NCBI RefSeq assembly: GCF_050948175.1
Contig: NC_135204.1
Location: 6,873,473 to 6,937,472, forward strand
From: Xylocopa sonorina
Lineage: Eukaryota; Arthropoda; Insecta; Hymenoptera; Apidae
Direction: 5' to 3'
DNA: 64,000 bases
A program made the position numbers and the translations under genes. The notes below the pieces were generated by a model. It was given only the letters and a program-made list of their open reading frames with translations, made no database searches and had not been told where the DNA came from. How positions within the stretch are numbered: position 1 is the first letter of the stretch; the number at the start of each line of letters is the position of its first letter. Of the stretch, positions 35,510 through 48,756 are shown piece after piece.

Positions 35510-36170
35510 TCAAAATTTGATAGCGTTCAGGTTTAACGTTTAGCGGCTGGGAATTCGATAGCAACGGAAATTCCGTATCGTCGAGATTCGCTGGTGTTAA
35601 ATGTCGAATAATGTGGATATTTAGTGGCGTTAATATTTGATATCGTTGACATTTAGTGGCAACAAATATCGAATGACTCGGGAATCTGGTTACCCGAACG
35701 CTTGACAGTGTTGAAATTTGCTGGCGTTAAAAATTGGTGGCGTGGTAATTTAATGGCGTCCTTCGACGCCGCTGTTCGCCAAGTTCAATAAGCCCAAAAT
35801 TGCGTGGCATTTTTCAGACGTCATTGGACGCGATGGCGTGAAATGTCGAACAAGACAGAAATTCGATTGCGTCGAAACTTTATAGCGTTGAAATTCAATA
35901 AGAACGAAAATCGATCGTGCCGTTTTTCGTAGCGCGATGTAGCTCTAAAATTCGCCAGCGATACTCTGCAACACCAAAACTTTATAGCGTCGAATATGAA
36001 ATTGAGTCTAATTCACCGTCGCCAAATTTCGACGCCATCCATACTCGAGGGGCGTGCGAATTCAATATCCCTGAAATTCGATGGCCACCAAATTCTGGTA
36101 ACCGTGAATATTCAACGACGCCAACCAAAATTACGTGGCGTGAAAATTTCGCGATCTTCGAATTCGTCGC
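35510..36170 (+). repeat. Degenerate 16-bp minisatellite (about 40 units)
   Basis: A theme close to AAATTTGATGGCGTTG recurs every 16-17 bp. Clear unit starts lie at about 35551, 35567, 35584, 35600, 35617, 35633, 35649, 35665, 35681, 35697, 35714, 35730 and 35746, then again at 35839, 35856, 35875, 35891 and 35907, and more loosely to about 36170. Individual units differ from each other at several positions, so standard low-divergence repeat masking could miss it. A 16-bp unit shifts reading frame each time, so it is not a protein repeat. Confidence 0.75.
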
Positions 36171-39100
36171 GACGTTCAGAAACCTTCTGTCCCCATAACA
36201 CGAAACACTCAAAACGTGTCAAACTCCTATCACCTCCACATCAATTCAACAAGCCCGCAAACTAGCCAACTTCCACCCCCAATTTTCCTCGCCATCCCCA
36301 ACGCAAATTCAAATCAACTCATTCCTTATTAAAACCTCGTCTTCGTTACTCAGCCGCCGACAACCTCCAGCGACTTATGAATTTTGACAGGCGAGCAGCG
36401 CGACAGGAATTACTTCGCTCCAGCGCACCCCTCCGCATCCGTCTCGACGGGCCTACTTCCGTGACACGTTTGGCGACGCGAAATACGATTTGTATTCCGC
36501 GAGTCGCGGTTCGGTTTCGAGATGAAAGGGAAGCCGTTCTCGAAAAAATCCTGCGTCGAGAGAGAGAGAGAGAGAGAGCTACGTTTCACTGGGAGGAAGA
36601 CGAGGGTGGTTTGGGGTGGAGGTAAAGTCGAGGCACGGAAGAGGCGGAAGAAAAGGGGTGGCACGCGAGGCACGCGTGCAGTTACATTTCCATTCGAAGT
36701 ACCGGTGTGTGCTTACTGGTTTCAGAATGTGGAGCAGCCATAAGTAATTCAACGCGGTGGCATTCTGTTCGCCAGCTTGGCGGTGGGTGCACGCGCCATC
36801 CGATGCGATAGGGAGAGAAAAAGGGGCGCAGCCAATGGGCAACGGTTCTATATTCCGCGCTGTTTCCGCCTGCGGAACCGTCTCCGATTTTTCTTACCGA
36901 AAGATACCTCGACTCTGCGAATGCTCCTCGCCAAGCTTGCCATCCAAGTGGTTAGTTCCATTGGGGTGGTTGGATCGATCGTTGGAAGTGGTTTTTCGAG
37001 GCTATCGAAGTTTATCACGCCGGAATTGGTTATGTAAAGGTTCCAAGTGGCTCTGTTTTGTTCCTCCATATTACTTTTCTAATTCAGTTTTTCCAATTAT
37101 GAGCTGTATGTTCGGTTACAGCTGGATGCGATTCTTTAAGGGTGCATTTTCTTAAGAGGGGTTGAAATCGAAATGTAATTCAAGTTAGATTAGATACAGT
37201 TTTTGTTTTTACATCAGTTCTGTGTTCTGATTATGTGGTTTCAATTAATAATAGCGAAGTAACGAAGTTTGCAATACGAAACAACAGAGTTGGAAATAAA
37301 ATGAAATTTGATAAAATATATCGCTCTCAAGACACATCCTCGCGTATAATGCAGACTAGTCGCATATCAGCAAGTAGACAGGGCGATAAATAATTCCCCA
37401 ATATTCCCTAGCCGGCCATTCAAGCTTGCCGAACCAAAGAGCGGCACAACGCGGCAATAAAAATCCACCGAGCGTAAATCACGTCCGCCATCATAATTTC
37501 AACGAGTCGTCTCCTTAATTCGTCGATGCTCGAATTACCGTGGTTATCCGTGGAACGTTTTCAATTTTTTTTGTTCAAACCACGCGTACAACCCATAGAA
37601 GAGCACGGGGGTGAAAAAAGGAAGGGAAAAGGAGAAAGAAGAGGGGAAAAAAAAAAAAAAAAAAAATAACTGCCAGTGATTTATTCGTCGCGAGGCGGTC
37701 CGTCGAACGGAAGTGGCGCGGGATTTATGGGCGGGCCACTTCCGACTAGATTTTATCGTTTATCAATAACGCCTGAATAAAAGTAATACTTCGGAGCGGC
37801 GGGCCACGACAAATGGATATTTCGTGAAGTGTGTTACGGAGTCGTCGGCGAAATAAATGCGAACGGTTGCCGCTCGCCTGCGCGACCGTGGAAAACCCAC
37901 CCCCGTCCGCGCTGGCTTTATATCGCCCCAGACGCCGCATCGATTCTTTCGACTCTCGAATGCACCGCCGGTGAACGATGTCTGCTGCCTTATTATCGAG
38001 CACTGTTGCTCGTTTCGAGTATTGCGCCTTTTGTCGAACCTGGGAGACGTTCAACGCTCGCGCGCGCCTCTACGCTCGCCATCCTGACGCGATTCTCGCG
38101 TTTGAGTTATCGCGATCCTCTCGATGAGGTTTCACTCTGCTTCTTTTTTGTTTCTTATTCCTTTTATTGGACTCTGTTCGTGTTAAGGATAATTTTAGAA
38201 ACACTTGATGGGTTGTGACTTAATGTTTATTCATGGTAATTTCTGCAGCAGGTAAATTAAATATTGTCCAGTTTGAAAGTAGAGAATACTCGTTTCCTTA
38301 GAAAACGCTGCGGAATATCGAACTAGTTTCTTCTCGAAGAACAGAGGTCCCGAACAGATAAAACTTTTCTGGATTCACAAAGTGGCGGCGATAAATTGCA
38401 GTCGAAGGTGGAACCGCGACCAAACCGCGGCTCGATGGGACCGTTCAGCGCACGAGCGCTCTGAAAATGCTAACGAAAAACGAATCGAGGAGTCCTGGGT
38501 AGGATTCTTTCGGTCCAAGGCGGAATAATCCGAAGCGGACTTATCCTTCCTCGAGTCGACTTATAAATTATGCATTATCGTCAACAATCGCGAACCAATT
38601 CGATTACCAAAATAACAGAAAATAGTTCAATTCATTTATCTACTACAAACCTTCTTATTGCTTCTCCTTATTGCATAATAATTTTAATATATTTGAAGCT
38701 CCACCATGAAACTCTATGAAAAATTAAATTCATACATTCTCGTTTAAAAATCCTCAAAGTTCTCTCATTAATTAAAGGGCCATTTTCGCGGTGCACCCAT
38801 GAACGCCATTTAATAGGTAGCCAACCCGTTCGTTCTTTTTTACTGACGCGCCATCTCGCGAGGTGTAATTCGCGCGGTGGCTGCTGCTGCGAAAAAGAGG
38901 AGTCGCCTCTTAACGAGCCCCTTGGTCCGCGGGACGAAATTAAGGCTGGAAACGGCACTTTCTAATCGCGCAGAGTGCACCAGGGCCTGATAAATTAATA
39001 TCCGCCGGGGGAGGAAACATCGGGACCGTTTTGATCGATCGCGAGTCATTTCGGTAAGTACGCGGGCAAGACGGCCACGGCGGAAGCAGGCGAACCCCGG

Positions 39101-41389
39101 TTAAGAACTTCCGTGGAAGTCTGGCAGAGACTTCATTAACGAGATGCGCTAAACATCTGCATCGAGGTACCTCGCTTCTTTTCGATCCCGCAGCTTTCGA
39201 ATCTGTCTGCAGTCGGTTTTAAAGGGGACAGTTTGCTATGCAAGACTTGCTTTCAGACATCTCTTTTCCTATGGTTCAGAGCTTTAAGATCGTTTTATAC
39301 TTGACGTTCTATGATCTATCGTTGGACTTCGATTTAGAGTTGGATCTCTCTGTGTTAATTTTAATTTTCACACTTTCAGAGACAGAGTAGAATTTGAATA
39401 TTAATTTTTCTGTTTTTTTTTTCCATAATATCTTAAGTTTGTTTTCTCTACTGAGTTGAACATCGACGAAGTTAATTTCAGGTTCAGCGCGCATGAGAAT
39501 CGCAATTTACTGAGTATATCTTTAAAGATCAGAGGCTTGATGACTGTTGGACGCCTCATTAAGGAATACTTGGCTCGATAGGGGATGTTTCGCAACAGAG
39601 ACGCATGTTAACAAATTACCGCGCACGGCGATATCGAATCGGCGAATTGAAATGTCACTAGATATAAATGTCGCGTCCCGTAGAGGGATTTTAATTTCCG
39701 TCTCGATCGTGCCACGCGAGCATCCTTTACCGTCCATTCCCGATAGCGATCTGATGAGAAAAATACAGCTGGCACAATGGAGGAGAGCGTAATCTTAATG
39801 CGCGTATCGCTTATCGCGTATCAGTGTACGCTCAAAAGACAGGACTTAATTAGATCCATCGAAAAGATAGCGGCTCTCTCTCTTTCTCGTCGCTGAAAAT
39901 GAAGGCCTGTTTGTGCGCGGGGAACGTGGCCCCCTTGGCGAGTTAAGTCCTTTTCACGCTGGGTCTTTCAGACCAGTTTATTGCTCTGTTAAACCAAATT
40001 AAGTCTCCATTACAACGATCTTTAACGACAATCCAAGCACACTTACTAAACAATTAGACAAAACTAAATCCAAAAAATTAAATCTTCATTCTCAAATTAA
40101 TAGACTCCATTAAGCCAGTTTCACACTTGATTTTCCAAGATTACTCATACCATTAAATTCACTCCTATTAATTCTTCAATCACATAGCCAAATCTCTTAA
40201 GATTAGCAGTAATAATAGAACCAGAAATGGTAACAAAATTAAGGGTATCTAGGCGAACATCACGACAACGATCACAGTGAAGGAAAATTAACAAATTTCG
40301 TACTTCGAAACACGAGGAAGATCGCGATATCCGAAGTGGACAATTTCCAGAGAATTAGCAGAGCCGACAGAAACGATCCGACGACGAGACCGTCGCGGCG
40401 TAAAGGGTTAACAGGGCGAGAGAAAAACGGCGGGCGGGCTCGCGAGCTGCGCTCTATCGACAGAACGATCTCCGCCGTTACAGATACTCGCCGTCTCGCG
40501 GCTTTATGATCCGTATAATGCGCAACAATGGGAATTAATGTCCCCAGTGCCGCGGCCCGATAAAATCATCGCGCGAAACGCGTGCTCAGCGCCGCGAGAG
40601 CCACTTTTATGTATATTCATCCGGCCTGGCCGCGGACCGCGTCGTCGCCGTGGAAATCAACCGTTGATTTATGGCCCCGCTGCCCTCTGGCCCGCATCTG
40701 GCGTCGCGCAGTTACACGCTGCGTCGTTGTTCTCCGTCGCAACGAGGATCGCGGTGAAAGGAGAGGAAAAAAGAACAGGAACGAAGTTCAGTGTTACGAT
40801 TGCGTTACGTTGCACGCCCTCAGGGGGTGAGAAAGGGTGACGCTGCGGCACGCGGCTACTCTGGAGAAATATTGTTGCGAACTTTAATCTGATGCCAAGT
40901 GGAAATGTATTCCAGGGGTCGGTGCGGGGGATTTTAAGGATATTGTTACTAATTCTTGATAATTATCGCGCGATACTGCGCAGAGGGTGGTAGCTGAGAA
41001 CACTGGGACACGTGATGGTGAGCTGGCTAATTTTTTTCTTTTATACGCTGAGTCGCGAAGGGCTGAGGTATTTATGGGTTAGAATATGAGAGTGGAGTGT
41101 GCTCGTTTTTTTTTCTTGTTGGTGTTGACGAGAAATTTTGTGCGAAGGTATTTCACGCGAGATTATTTTTGAAGTCCTGCAAACCATATGAGATATTTCG
41201 AAGTGCTGCAAGAATTTGTTCTTATGGAAGTGAAGTAGAAATATGAGGAATTTGAATAAAAAATTACTGTCTAATCTATTTCTTTTCTCGACTTGGTAAA
41301 GAGAATGGCAATCGTTAGTGGTAATTTCTCGCATAGCTGCTGCATTAAAGTTTGCAGAGGCGATTATCCCCTGTGATATGATCGATGCA
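36171..41389. other. Gene-free stretch with GA and polypurine tracts
   Basis: A pure GA run lies at 36558-36578. A 54-bp uninterrupted polypurine tract spans 37613-37666, ending in 20 A. The frames at 36377-37155 and 37746-38218 overlap on both strands without recognisable domains. At 40408-40411 a TTAA is preceded by GGCGTAAAGGG, which resembles a transposon right end but has no partner. Confidence 0.5.
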
Positions 41390-42070
41390 AAGTCACGGGA
41401 AATAAGCCACGCTGCTAATTAACGGCTCTAACGATCGATGTATTCATTAATGCGCGATTAATGTATTTATTGGCGGACGAAAGAAACGCGAGCACGGACA
41501 CTGGTTACGAGTGATTAATGTATTTGTAAGTGCTCGAGCTGATTGCTTTACTGATTAGCGTAATCGTTCGAGGCACTAAATGCATAATGTTTGGGCTGTT
41601 TGCTCTGTACTGATACGGCCGTACGATTGATCGCCGTGGAAGTTATTATGATGTTTAGTGCTTGGTATGATTGATCAATTTGTTTCTTCGTTTTGCGTCG
41701 ATCGAACCAGCGATCGTTAACGTCTCGCGTCGACTTACGTACGATTCAATTAGCCGCGCGATGCGCGCGGATAACTAAAAATTTCTATTCTACAATATAT
41801 CGTTCAAAGTGATAATTAACAGGAACTGTATTCAACTTTGTGGCTAACGCATAAATAGTTATAATGCTAATTAAACCAGTAATTAACGCTCGAAATTCGC
41901 AGGCCTGTGATTTATCCTCCTGTTCGAAGTATTAATTAACATCCTAATTAACATTCCGCGGCTTAAATTCTCTAATTATCGCGCGCAATAATAGATTGTT
42001 GTAGATAGTTGTTAGAACGATCTTTGTTGCAATTAACGCATCCGTTGCAGCGTATTAATTAACTTGTCGA
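41390..42070. promoter_or_regulatory. TAAT-rich candidate regulatory stretch
   Basis: About a dozen TAATTA/ATTAATTAA-type cores lie within roughly 650 bp, for example near 41415, 41447, 41511, 41812, 41868, 41880, 41930, 41943, 41973, 42032 and 42052. TAAT cores are the established target of homeodomain proteins, and clusters of them can mark developmental enhancers. AT-rich DNA also produces such motifs by chance, so this is only a candidate. Confidence 0.25.
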
Positions 42071-45000
42071 ACATTTAACAACGATCAAAATATCAATCGA
42101 TGTAACAGGCTAATCAACCACGAAAATACCCCTGGAATTATTTCTAAAATTCCAAACCCTCGTAACAAACCAATTATCCCACGAAATTTTTCACTCGAAA
42201 TTACTTCTGACCGCAACGCGAATTAAATAATCAACGACCAAGCCCATCCACCCTCTGCTACAGGAATATTACTCAAAAGTCCCTCTCAGCAACCCCCACG
42301 AAGCTTAACCGACAAGTTACACCGATCACCATACCAATTACCGTCTCGACTCACACCCTCGCAGCCCTTAAACGTTCACTGCCGCTACCTTCGAACGATT
42401 TTTTTCCCACCGTCGCCAGTTTCACCCCTTTTCCACCCCTTTTCGTCCACAGCAAGGAAGCATCGCTCGCGGTCAGTCATCCGCGGTGAACTTGTACGCG
42501 TACGCTGGGAAGTACCGTGCTCGTTCCAGCTTATAGATCAAGATCGTTGAATTATTTAAGCACGGAAGGGGGAACGGGGCCACGGATGATCGAAGTCACG
42601 CGATACACCCGACTTCCGTCGTGCTCGAGTGAAGCTACGCGGCGAAGAAAACCGCGAGTCTCGTGGTCTCTTTAATTGCTGGCAACAATTTTTGTTGGAA
42701 CTGATGCGCTTAGCTCTGACGACCGTGGAGTGACCTGGTCTGGGGTTAAAGGGGTGGTTTAATATTGCATAGCTTTTAAGGACCCTCCTTCTTTTTTTTC
42801 TTATGTAAAGTTATGTTTTTGTGTATCTGATATAAATGAAATAGAAGAAAGAGATTAGATAGCCTCGTGATGACACCATTGAGTATCCGTGGTAGTTTAT
42901 CATTGTCGCACTTATTCTCTTAGTATCTCTTATGACAGGATGAATTTATTTTCTGGTGATGTTTCGTGACTTTGTGACAAGTTGATAAAGTTGCGTAAGA
43001 TGTTACAGTCAGACAAGCTTTTCTCTGTTTAAAAAGACTTTAAGCTAATCTTGAGCGATCATTCTAAAAAGAAAACTTTCTAAAACGTTTGTATAACGAT
43101 TTAACTAATAATATCCTGTTTTCCAGTAACTGGCATAGATAAAGCAAGCATCTTGCACCCCTTTTACAAATAAACGACAGAGTTAATCCCATGGTTTCTG
43201 AATTCCATGGGAGATATCAATCGTCTACAGTGTCAGGGCAGCAAAAATGCGATCAACGATTGATAGAAATAAATTCATCGACGGAAACAATCGAAGTTCA
43301 GTTCGACACGGTAGAAATGAACGAAAGGCAGACGCCACGGTGGCGAACGGGGAGGCTTCGTTTCCGCGACCTCCTCGGCGATGCACTCGACCCTTTTACA
43401 CGACGGCCCTTTCGACAACGCGACCCACATTCGGGAATTAACGTGTTAAGCACGGAGCCGGTTCTGAAGAATTACGCCGCGGCCCCGCATTCATTTGCCA
43501 TTTTTACGCGGCCCCACGGCCGACCTTTTCTCGCGGCTAATGAAGCGAGCCCCTCGACCGTGCGCGGCCTGACCGCATAATGCGGCCCTCCGGAGGAAAC
43601 GTGCCGCGGTAACGTGCTCCATTTCGAACAATTTCCTGGCGAACCCTTCTTCCTTCTATTCTTCTTGTTTTTTAATATATTTGGCCAGAAAGAGGGTCGG
43701 TTTCTGGTCTCGAATGGCCGTTCTTGCGGTTGACATTGGGTGGCGAACGATTTTACAAGTGGCGGACGTAGTAAGAGAATTATTATGGCTTCCAGTTATG
43801 AATTTTTCTTTTAAATCTCGCAAGAAATTGAGTCGTGTAAAGACACGCTAAAATGTGTTTGTATCGTTGATGATGAAAGGCAATAATTTCCTCTGTCGAG
43901 GGGAGAAATGGTTTTAAATCCTCCATTACCTTCTCCGTATCGCAATCGCGGCCAATAAACGGTTCGAAGGGTTAACAGAGCATCGAGCGAGGCAATTATC
44001 CCGCCATTGACGAATGCGTCGCGGTTTCTCGACGATTTCGAACGAAACGTGTCTGGCTGCTCGCCAGCAGCCGCTTAATTATCAATTAATCGAACAGCGG
44101 TCCCGAAAGTGTTTCGCGCGAGCACTCGAATGACAGAGTACGTCGAGGAGCGTGCGAGGCGATCCAAGAACTCGAAATATCGACACCCTCTCTCTCTGAG
44201 GGGGCAATCGCCTGGATGGGAAGTAAGATTTCACGGTTTTCTGCCGCGAACGTTCCCCAGACAGACGGGACGCACGAGTGCTTCTTATAAATCGCGCGAA
44301 ATCCGATTAGGCTTTCCACGGGACCGCTTCTCTTTCTCTCTTTACTCTCTCGAATTCAAACTGTCGATTCTGCTTCCTTTTCCATCTGCATCTCTTCCTC
44401 CTCCTCACGTTTCGCGTTGGTGTTCCTTCATGAAAGTGTGTCGATCTTTTTTCCTTTTCAATTATCGATTTCGTTGATGTCGATAGTGAAATTTGACCTC
44501 TTTCTTGGTATTCGAATGTCTTGATTCGAAATTCGATTAAAATTGAACGTGTTGGCGCGTAAATGAAGAGTTTGATTGCAAAGATGTCTCTCACGAGTCA
44601 CTCGATCTCTCATTAATCGGTCGACGGAGTAATTCGACGAGTGGATCGTCGTAACATCCAGTTCCGCTTCGTCGCAGCTCAAAATTCATTCCACGCGGTC
44701 GAATGGGCACCTCGCTCGGAACACCTTCCATCGAGGACTCGTAAAGAACATAGTACCCGCGCGTTGGTGCTCGATATCGTAATTTATAACGCAAAGTGGG
44801 CCGCAGTTTACGATACCATCGCTGTTACTCCCGCGCGGCGTTCCCAGATCGTCGATTACCCCGAGAGCGGGGCAAAATTGCCGCGGCGCCGTTTCGAATT
44901 ATCATTTCCTCCGCGTTTCAATATACGCGGGGCTACTTTAACGTCCCCGCGAGCCGTTCCGCGGCGCTGTTTTACCGTTTCGTCGCGCGTCACGCCGCGA

Positions 45001-46418
45001 TCGGTTGTAAACTTCGCCACCCTCGATAACGCGTTACGCTTCCCTCGCGCTAGAGCCGCTTGTTATATCGTACGAATCCGTCTGTAAAGTTCGACAGACG
45101 TCGTTGCCTCCCCCTTGGAATTTTATTCGTACGCTGGTGATGCGTAGTCGAGGGAACGAAATCGCATCTTTTTATTAAGCCTGCTCTGTGCTGGTTCATT
45201 GAGGTCCATTTTGGATCCATCCTGGTATCGCCACTTTCTTACACTTTGAGAAGCAGAGTTAATTCACCTAACACTTGTTAATTCGATACAAGAATATCAG
45301 AGATGGTACGAAAATAACGTCGAAGAAACGAGCGAAAATAGAACAACACACGAGCGACAACGAAACGAGAGAATAGAAGAATTAATGGAGGCTCGTTTCT
45401 CCGTAGATTTTTCCATATCCCTTTCAGAGCGTGGAGAGAGAGGCATCGAACCCCACGGTCTGGTTCTCGATTTGCATTCCAGCCGGATCCAATTCCGCGC
45501 GAACAAAACTGAAACGCGGCCCGGGCCATTCTCCTCTCTTGCGAGTCGCTGCTGTTGGTAATTGTTCCAGTCACGCTGGATACGCGATTATCGGAGCAAG
45601 TATGAAGCATCTGACGCGACCTCCGTCGAGAAAGGCGTGTAGACCCCGAAACTGGCCCTCGACACAGATCACTTCTCTTCGCGTAAACTGTTCACACACG
45701 TTTCATTGGATTCATAAACAGGGAAGCGTTACTCGCAACAGGCCAGCTTCCACCACATTTTTTTTTTAAAGACCTCGATCAACCAACTTTGTCATGAAAA
45801 TCGACAATATGAAGGCTTGTCGATTACTAGAAAGAACTAGTAAAATTTTCCATTTTTCATCCGTCACAGAAGTGCTCTATCAACGTCTGAACGACATTCG
45901 TCGAGCTGCGAAAGAAACCCAGCAGCCGTGAGAAATCGGCTTTATGACAGAACCAGAAGGCTGATAACGAGAAACTCCAACGAATTACCTCGCCCGTACC
46001 GATCGAATCCTTGACGAGCGCACGCTAAACGCGTTAATCATTCGGGGACGACATCCATAACGGGCCGTCGACGCGGATGGCACGGATTAGTAACTCGCAG
46101 TTGCCCACGTGTCGCGACACGTGGGAACCGGCGTCGGTACGCGGCGCCTCGGTTAAAAGGGGGTTGCTGGGGATCCGGGCGTTAATTCGCGACTATAAAG
46201 CGGACACGTCGATGGCCGGACACGTAGGCGCGAACAAACTGGCAACGGCGGGGCCTGTTTGCAAACGAGCTTGTAAATTGCTTTAACGAACCACTCGGCC
46301 GCGCGAGAAATGGCCTGCTGATAGCCGCGGATAAACCGCTCTCCGAAAACGCTTTCGGCGAGTGTTGCTTGAAAACATTAGAACCCCGCCGTTTCATCGA
46401 TTTCCACGCTGCCCATGT
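42071..46418. other. Gene-free stretch
   Basis: No gene is recognisable. CpG-rich segments occur at 43320-43620 and 44760-45070, each crossed by frames of 120-148 codons without any domain. An AT-rich segment lies at 42760-43180. A pyrimidine-rich run is at 44330-44405. Confidence 0.5.
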
Positions 46419-46980
46419 TTAATCGGACGCCTGGCTCTCTGCTCGCGACCACCCTCGCGCGTTGGCTCCATTATTGATTTCCTTTTTTTCGAGTAATCGT
46501 GAGAAAAGTAAATTTTACTCTTATTTTTTTTTTAGAAGAGAAGAAGCACTTCTCTGACGCATTTGTGCGAGATTATTAGAAATAATAGCGACTGTGGATT
46601 TGTTGAGTAATAATTTTTTAGAAACCAGTGTGTTAAGTTTTATGAGATTTGAATATTAAATTTGGTATGTTGATGATTAGACATGGAATGGATAAGTTAA
46701 TCGGACGTCCGGCTCTCTGCTCGCGACCACCCTCGCGCGACGGCTCCATTATTGATTTCCTTTTTTTCGAGTAATCGTGAGAAAAGTAAATTTTACTCTT
46801 ATTTTTTTTTAGAAGAGGAGAGATACTTCTCTGACGCATTTGTGTGAGATTATTAGAAATAATAGTGACTGTAGATTTGTTGAGTAATAATTGTTTAGCA
46901 ACCAGTGTGTTAAGCTCTGATAAGTTGATATTAGAAAATATTGAATTTGGTGTGTTGATGATGAGATAGAAATGGATAAG
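46419..46980 (+). repeat. 278-bp tandem duplication
   Basis: Copy 1 (46419-46696) and copy 2 (46697-46980) start TTAATCGGACG. They share GGCTCTCTGCTCGCGACCAC, a run TTTTTTTCGAGTAATCGTG and the closing ATGGATAAG. Divergence is moderate with small length changes in the T tract. It is the longest tandem unit in the window. Confidence 0.95.
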
Positions 46981-48300
46981 TAACGTCTGATTAAATTGTA
47001 CGTCACACGAAGAGGCAACGAGAAGGGCTGTTTTATTTTCGTTACGATCCTAGAACTTAATTAAAATTCAGTCGAGCGAGCAGCCAAAGGGATCGACGAT
47101 CGGTTTACCTTGGAGTTTTCGTTGGGCAAACAGTAGGCAAATATGAACGAATTTCGGTATCAGTCCGATCGAGCGGGTGAGCTGTTCGATTGCACGCGCA
47201 TTGATTAAACGAAACATTGATTGCTCTTATTCGACAGTCGGCAAATATATTGTACGGAAGCAGGCCGGTCAATATTTGGCAAAACAGTGAAAATAACGTA
47301 CGGCCATAAGCGATTACAAGTGCCCTGGTGAATATTGAACGTCGCTCGAGCGAGAACGAGGAATTATCGACAGGTCGATCAATTAACGATGGTACAAATT
47401 AATTATGACCCGCCCCGCCAGCCAGTGTTTCGCACGACGTGTCCAAACACTGTATTTTCCGGGTCTATTTTTGCGTGAAATTCAATCGAAAATTACACCC
47501 CTCCGTCCCACCCTCTTTAATTGTATCGCACAAAGAAACATTAATTTCTCTTCGCGCGAACACTGAAATCAATCGAGCATCGAATTAAACTTATATTTAT
47601 ACCATAACTCTGTATTCAATTAGATAAAACTGGTTCATATTTTAATTCGCGATCCTCTCGACGTAACGGTTAATTCGTTCCCGAAAACGCGTACGTTCGC
47701 CAGTTAAAATGTCATCGAGCCAAATGAAAGTATCAAACTTTGATCACGCGAATCAATTATCGCGAGATATAATAAATTCGTGGAACACGATCGTCGCTTG
47801 GGGATCGTCGAACCGCGCGACCTTTGATTCCGACCGTTCGATCGCGAAAGGGGGTTTAATTCGAGCAACGTGGAAAAACCGTGACGAATCGAATTTTTTT
47901 TTACGCCCGCGTCTCTTTTTCCTCAAAAATTTTCGCCGCGCGTATTATTTCCCGCTTCTGTCGCGGCTCGAAACGAGCGCAAAAAGCGCGCAGCGGACGA
48001 GCACGGGGCCGGAGGACAGAGCGCGGCTGGGGGTGAGCCGCGGCGAGGGTGGCGTTATTTGCACGGACACGCGAAATTGCGCGCACAAGTGTAATTAAAA
48101 TCCAATCAACGTTCGACATTTATCAGGGGCCCGTTTAAATATTTTACCCGTCGCTCGCGTATCGGCGCATCAAAAGTGTACTTAACGCAAATCGACGCGC
48201 TTATCAATTCCATATTACCAGCCGGTACCCGTTCGACGATTTTCGAAACCCGCTGCTGTCTTCTTTCTCTCTTCCCACCCTCCACGTAAGTACTTTGTCT
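46981..48300. other. Gene-free stretch
   Basis: A 129-codon plus frame (47709-48098) overlaps minus frames in a CpG-rich segment and shows no domain. No repeats or RNA genes were seen. Confidence 0.5.
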
Positions 48301-48756
48301 ACGTTTCGAAATTAAGCATCGTACACTTTCAATTCTTCTCACGCCACGACAATTTTCAAGAACACTTTTCATTCTTATATTCTACTTAATCCAAAGAATA
48401 TTATTGAAAAACTGAATTTATCTACTACCATTTAAAAGTCTTCAATATCGTTACTATTTATACTACCAAGAGACTCGATAATTGCATAACCACAACTGCC
48501 TCACTCCGGCTGTACCATTAAGACGTACTCGCTTCAAAATTAAGCATCGTACACTTTCAATCCTTCACACGTCACGACAATTTCCAACAACACTTTTCAT
48601 TTTTCTATTCTAGTTAATCCAAAGAATATTCTTAAAAAACTCAATTTATCGACTACCATTTAAAAATCTTCAATATCGTTACTCTCTATGCCACCAAGGG
48701 ACTCGATAATTGCATAACCACAACTGCCTCACTCCGGCTGTACCATTAAGACGTAT
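48301..48756 (+). repeat. 228-bp tandem duplication
   Basis: Copy 1 (48301-48528) and copy 2 (48529-48756) share AAATTAAGCATCGTACAC, TTAATCCAAAGAATATT, ACTACCATTTAAAA and GACTCGATAATTGCATAACC through to CCATTAAGACGTA. Differences are scattered substitutions. Stops occur in all frames. Confidence 0.95.

Noticed and set aside
36757..37155. 132-codon plus frame as a small secreted or membrane protein
   Set aside because: No clean signal peptide, several overlapping frames in other phases, and no recognisable family.
45441..45530. Box-B-like GGGTTCGATGCC on the minus strand, possible tRNA
   Set aside because: No complementary T-stem or acceptor stem and no box A at the right distance.
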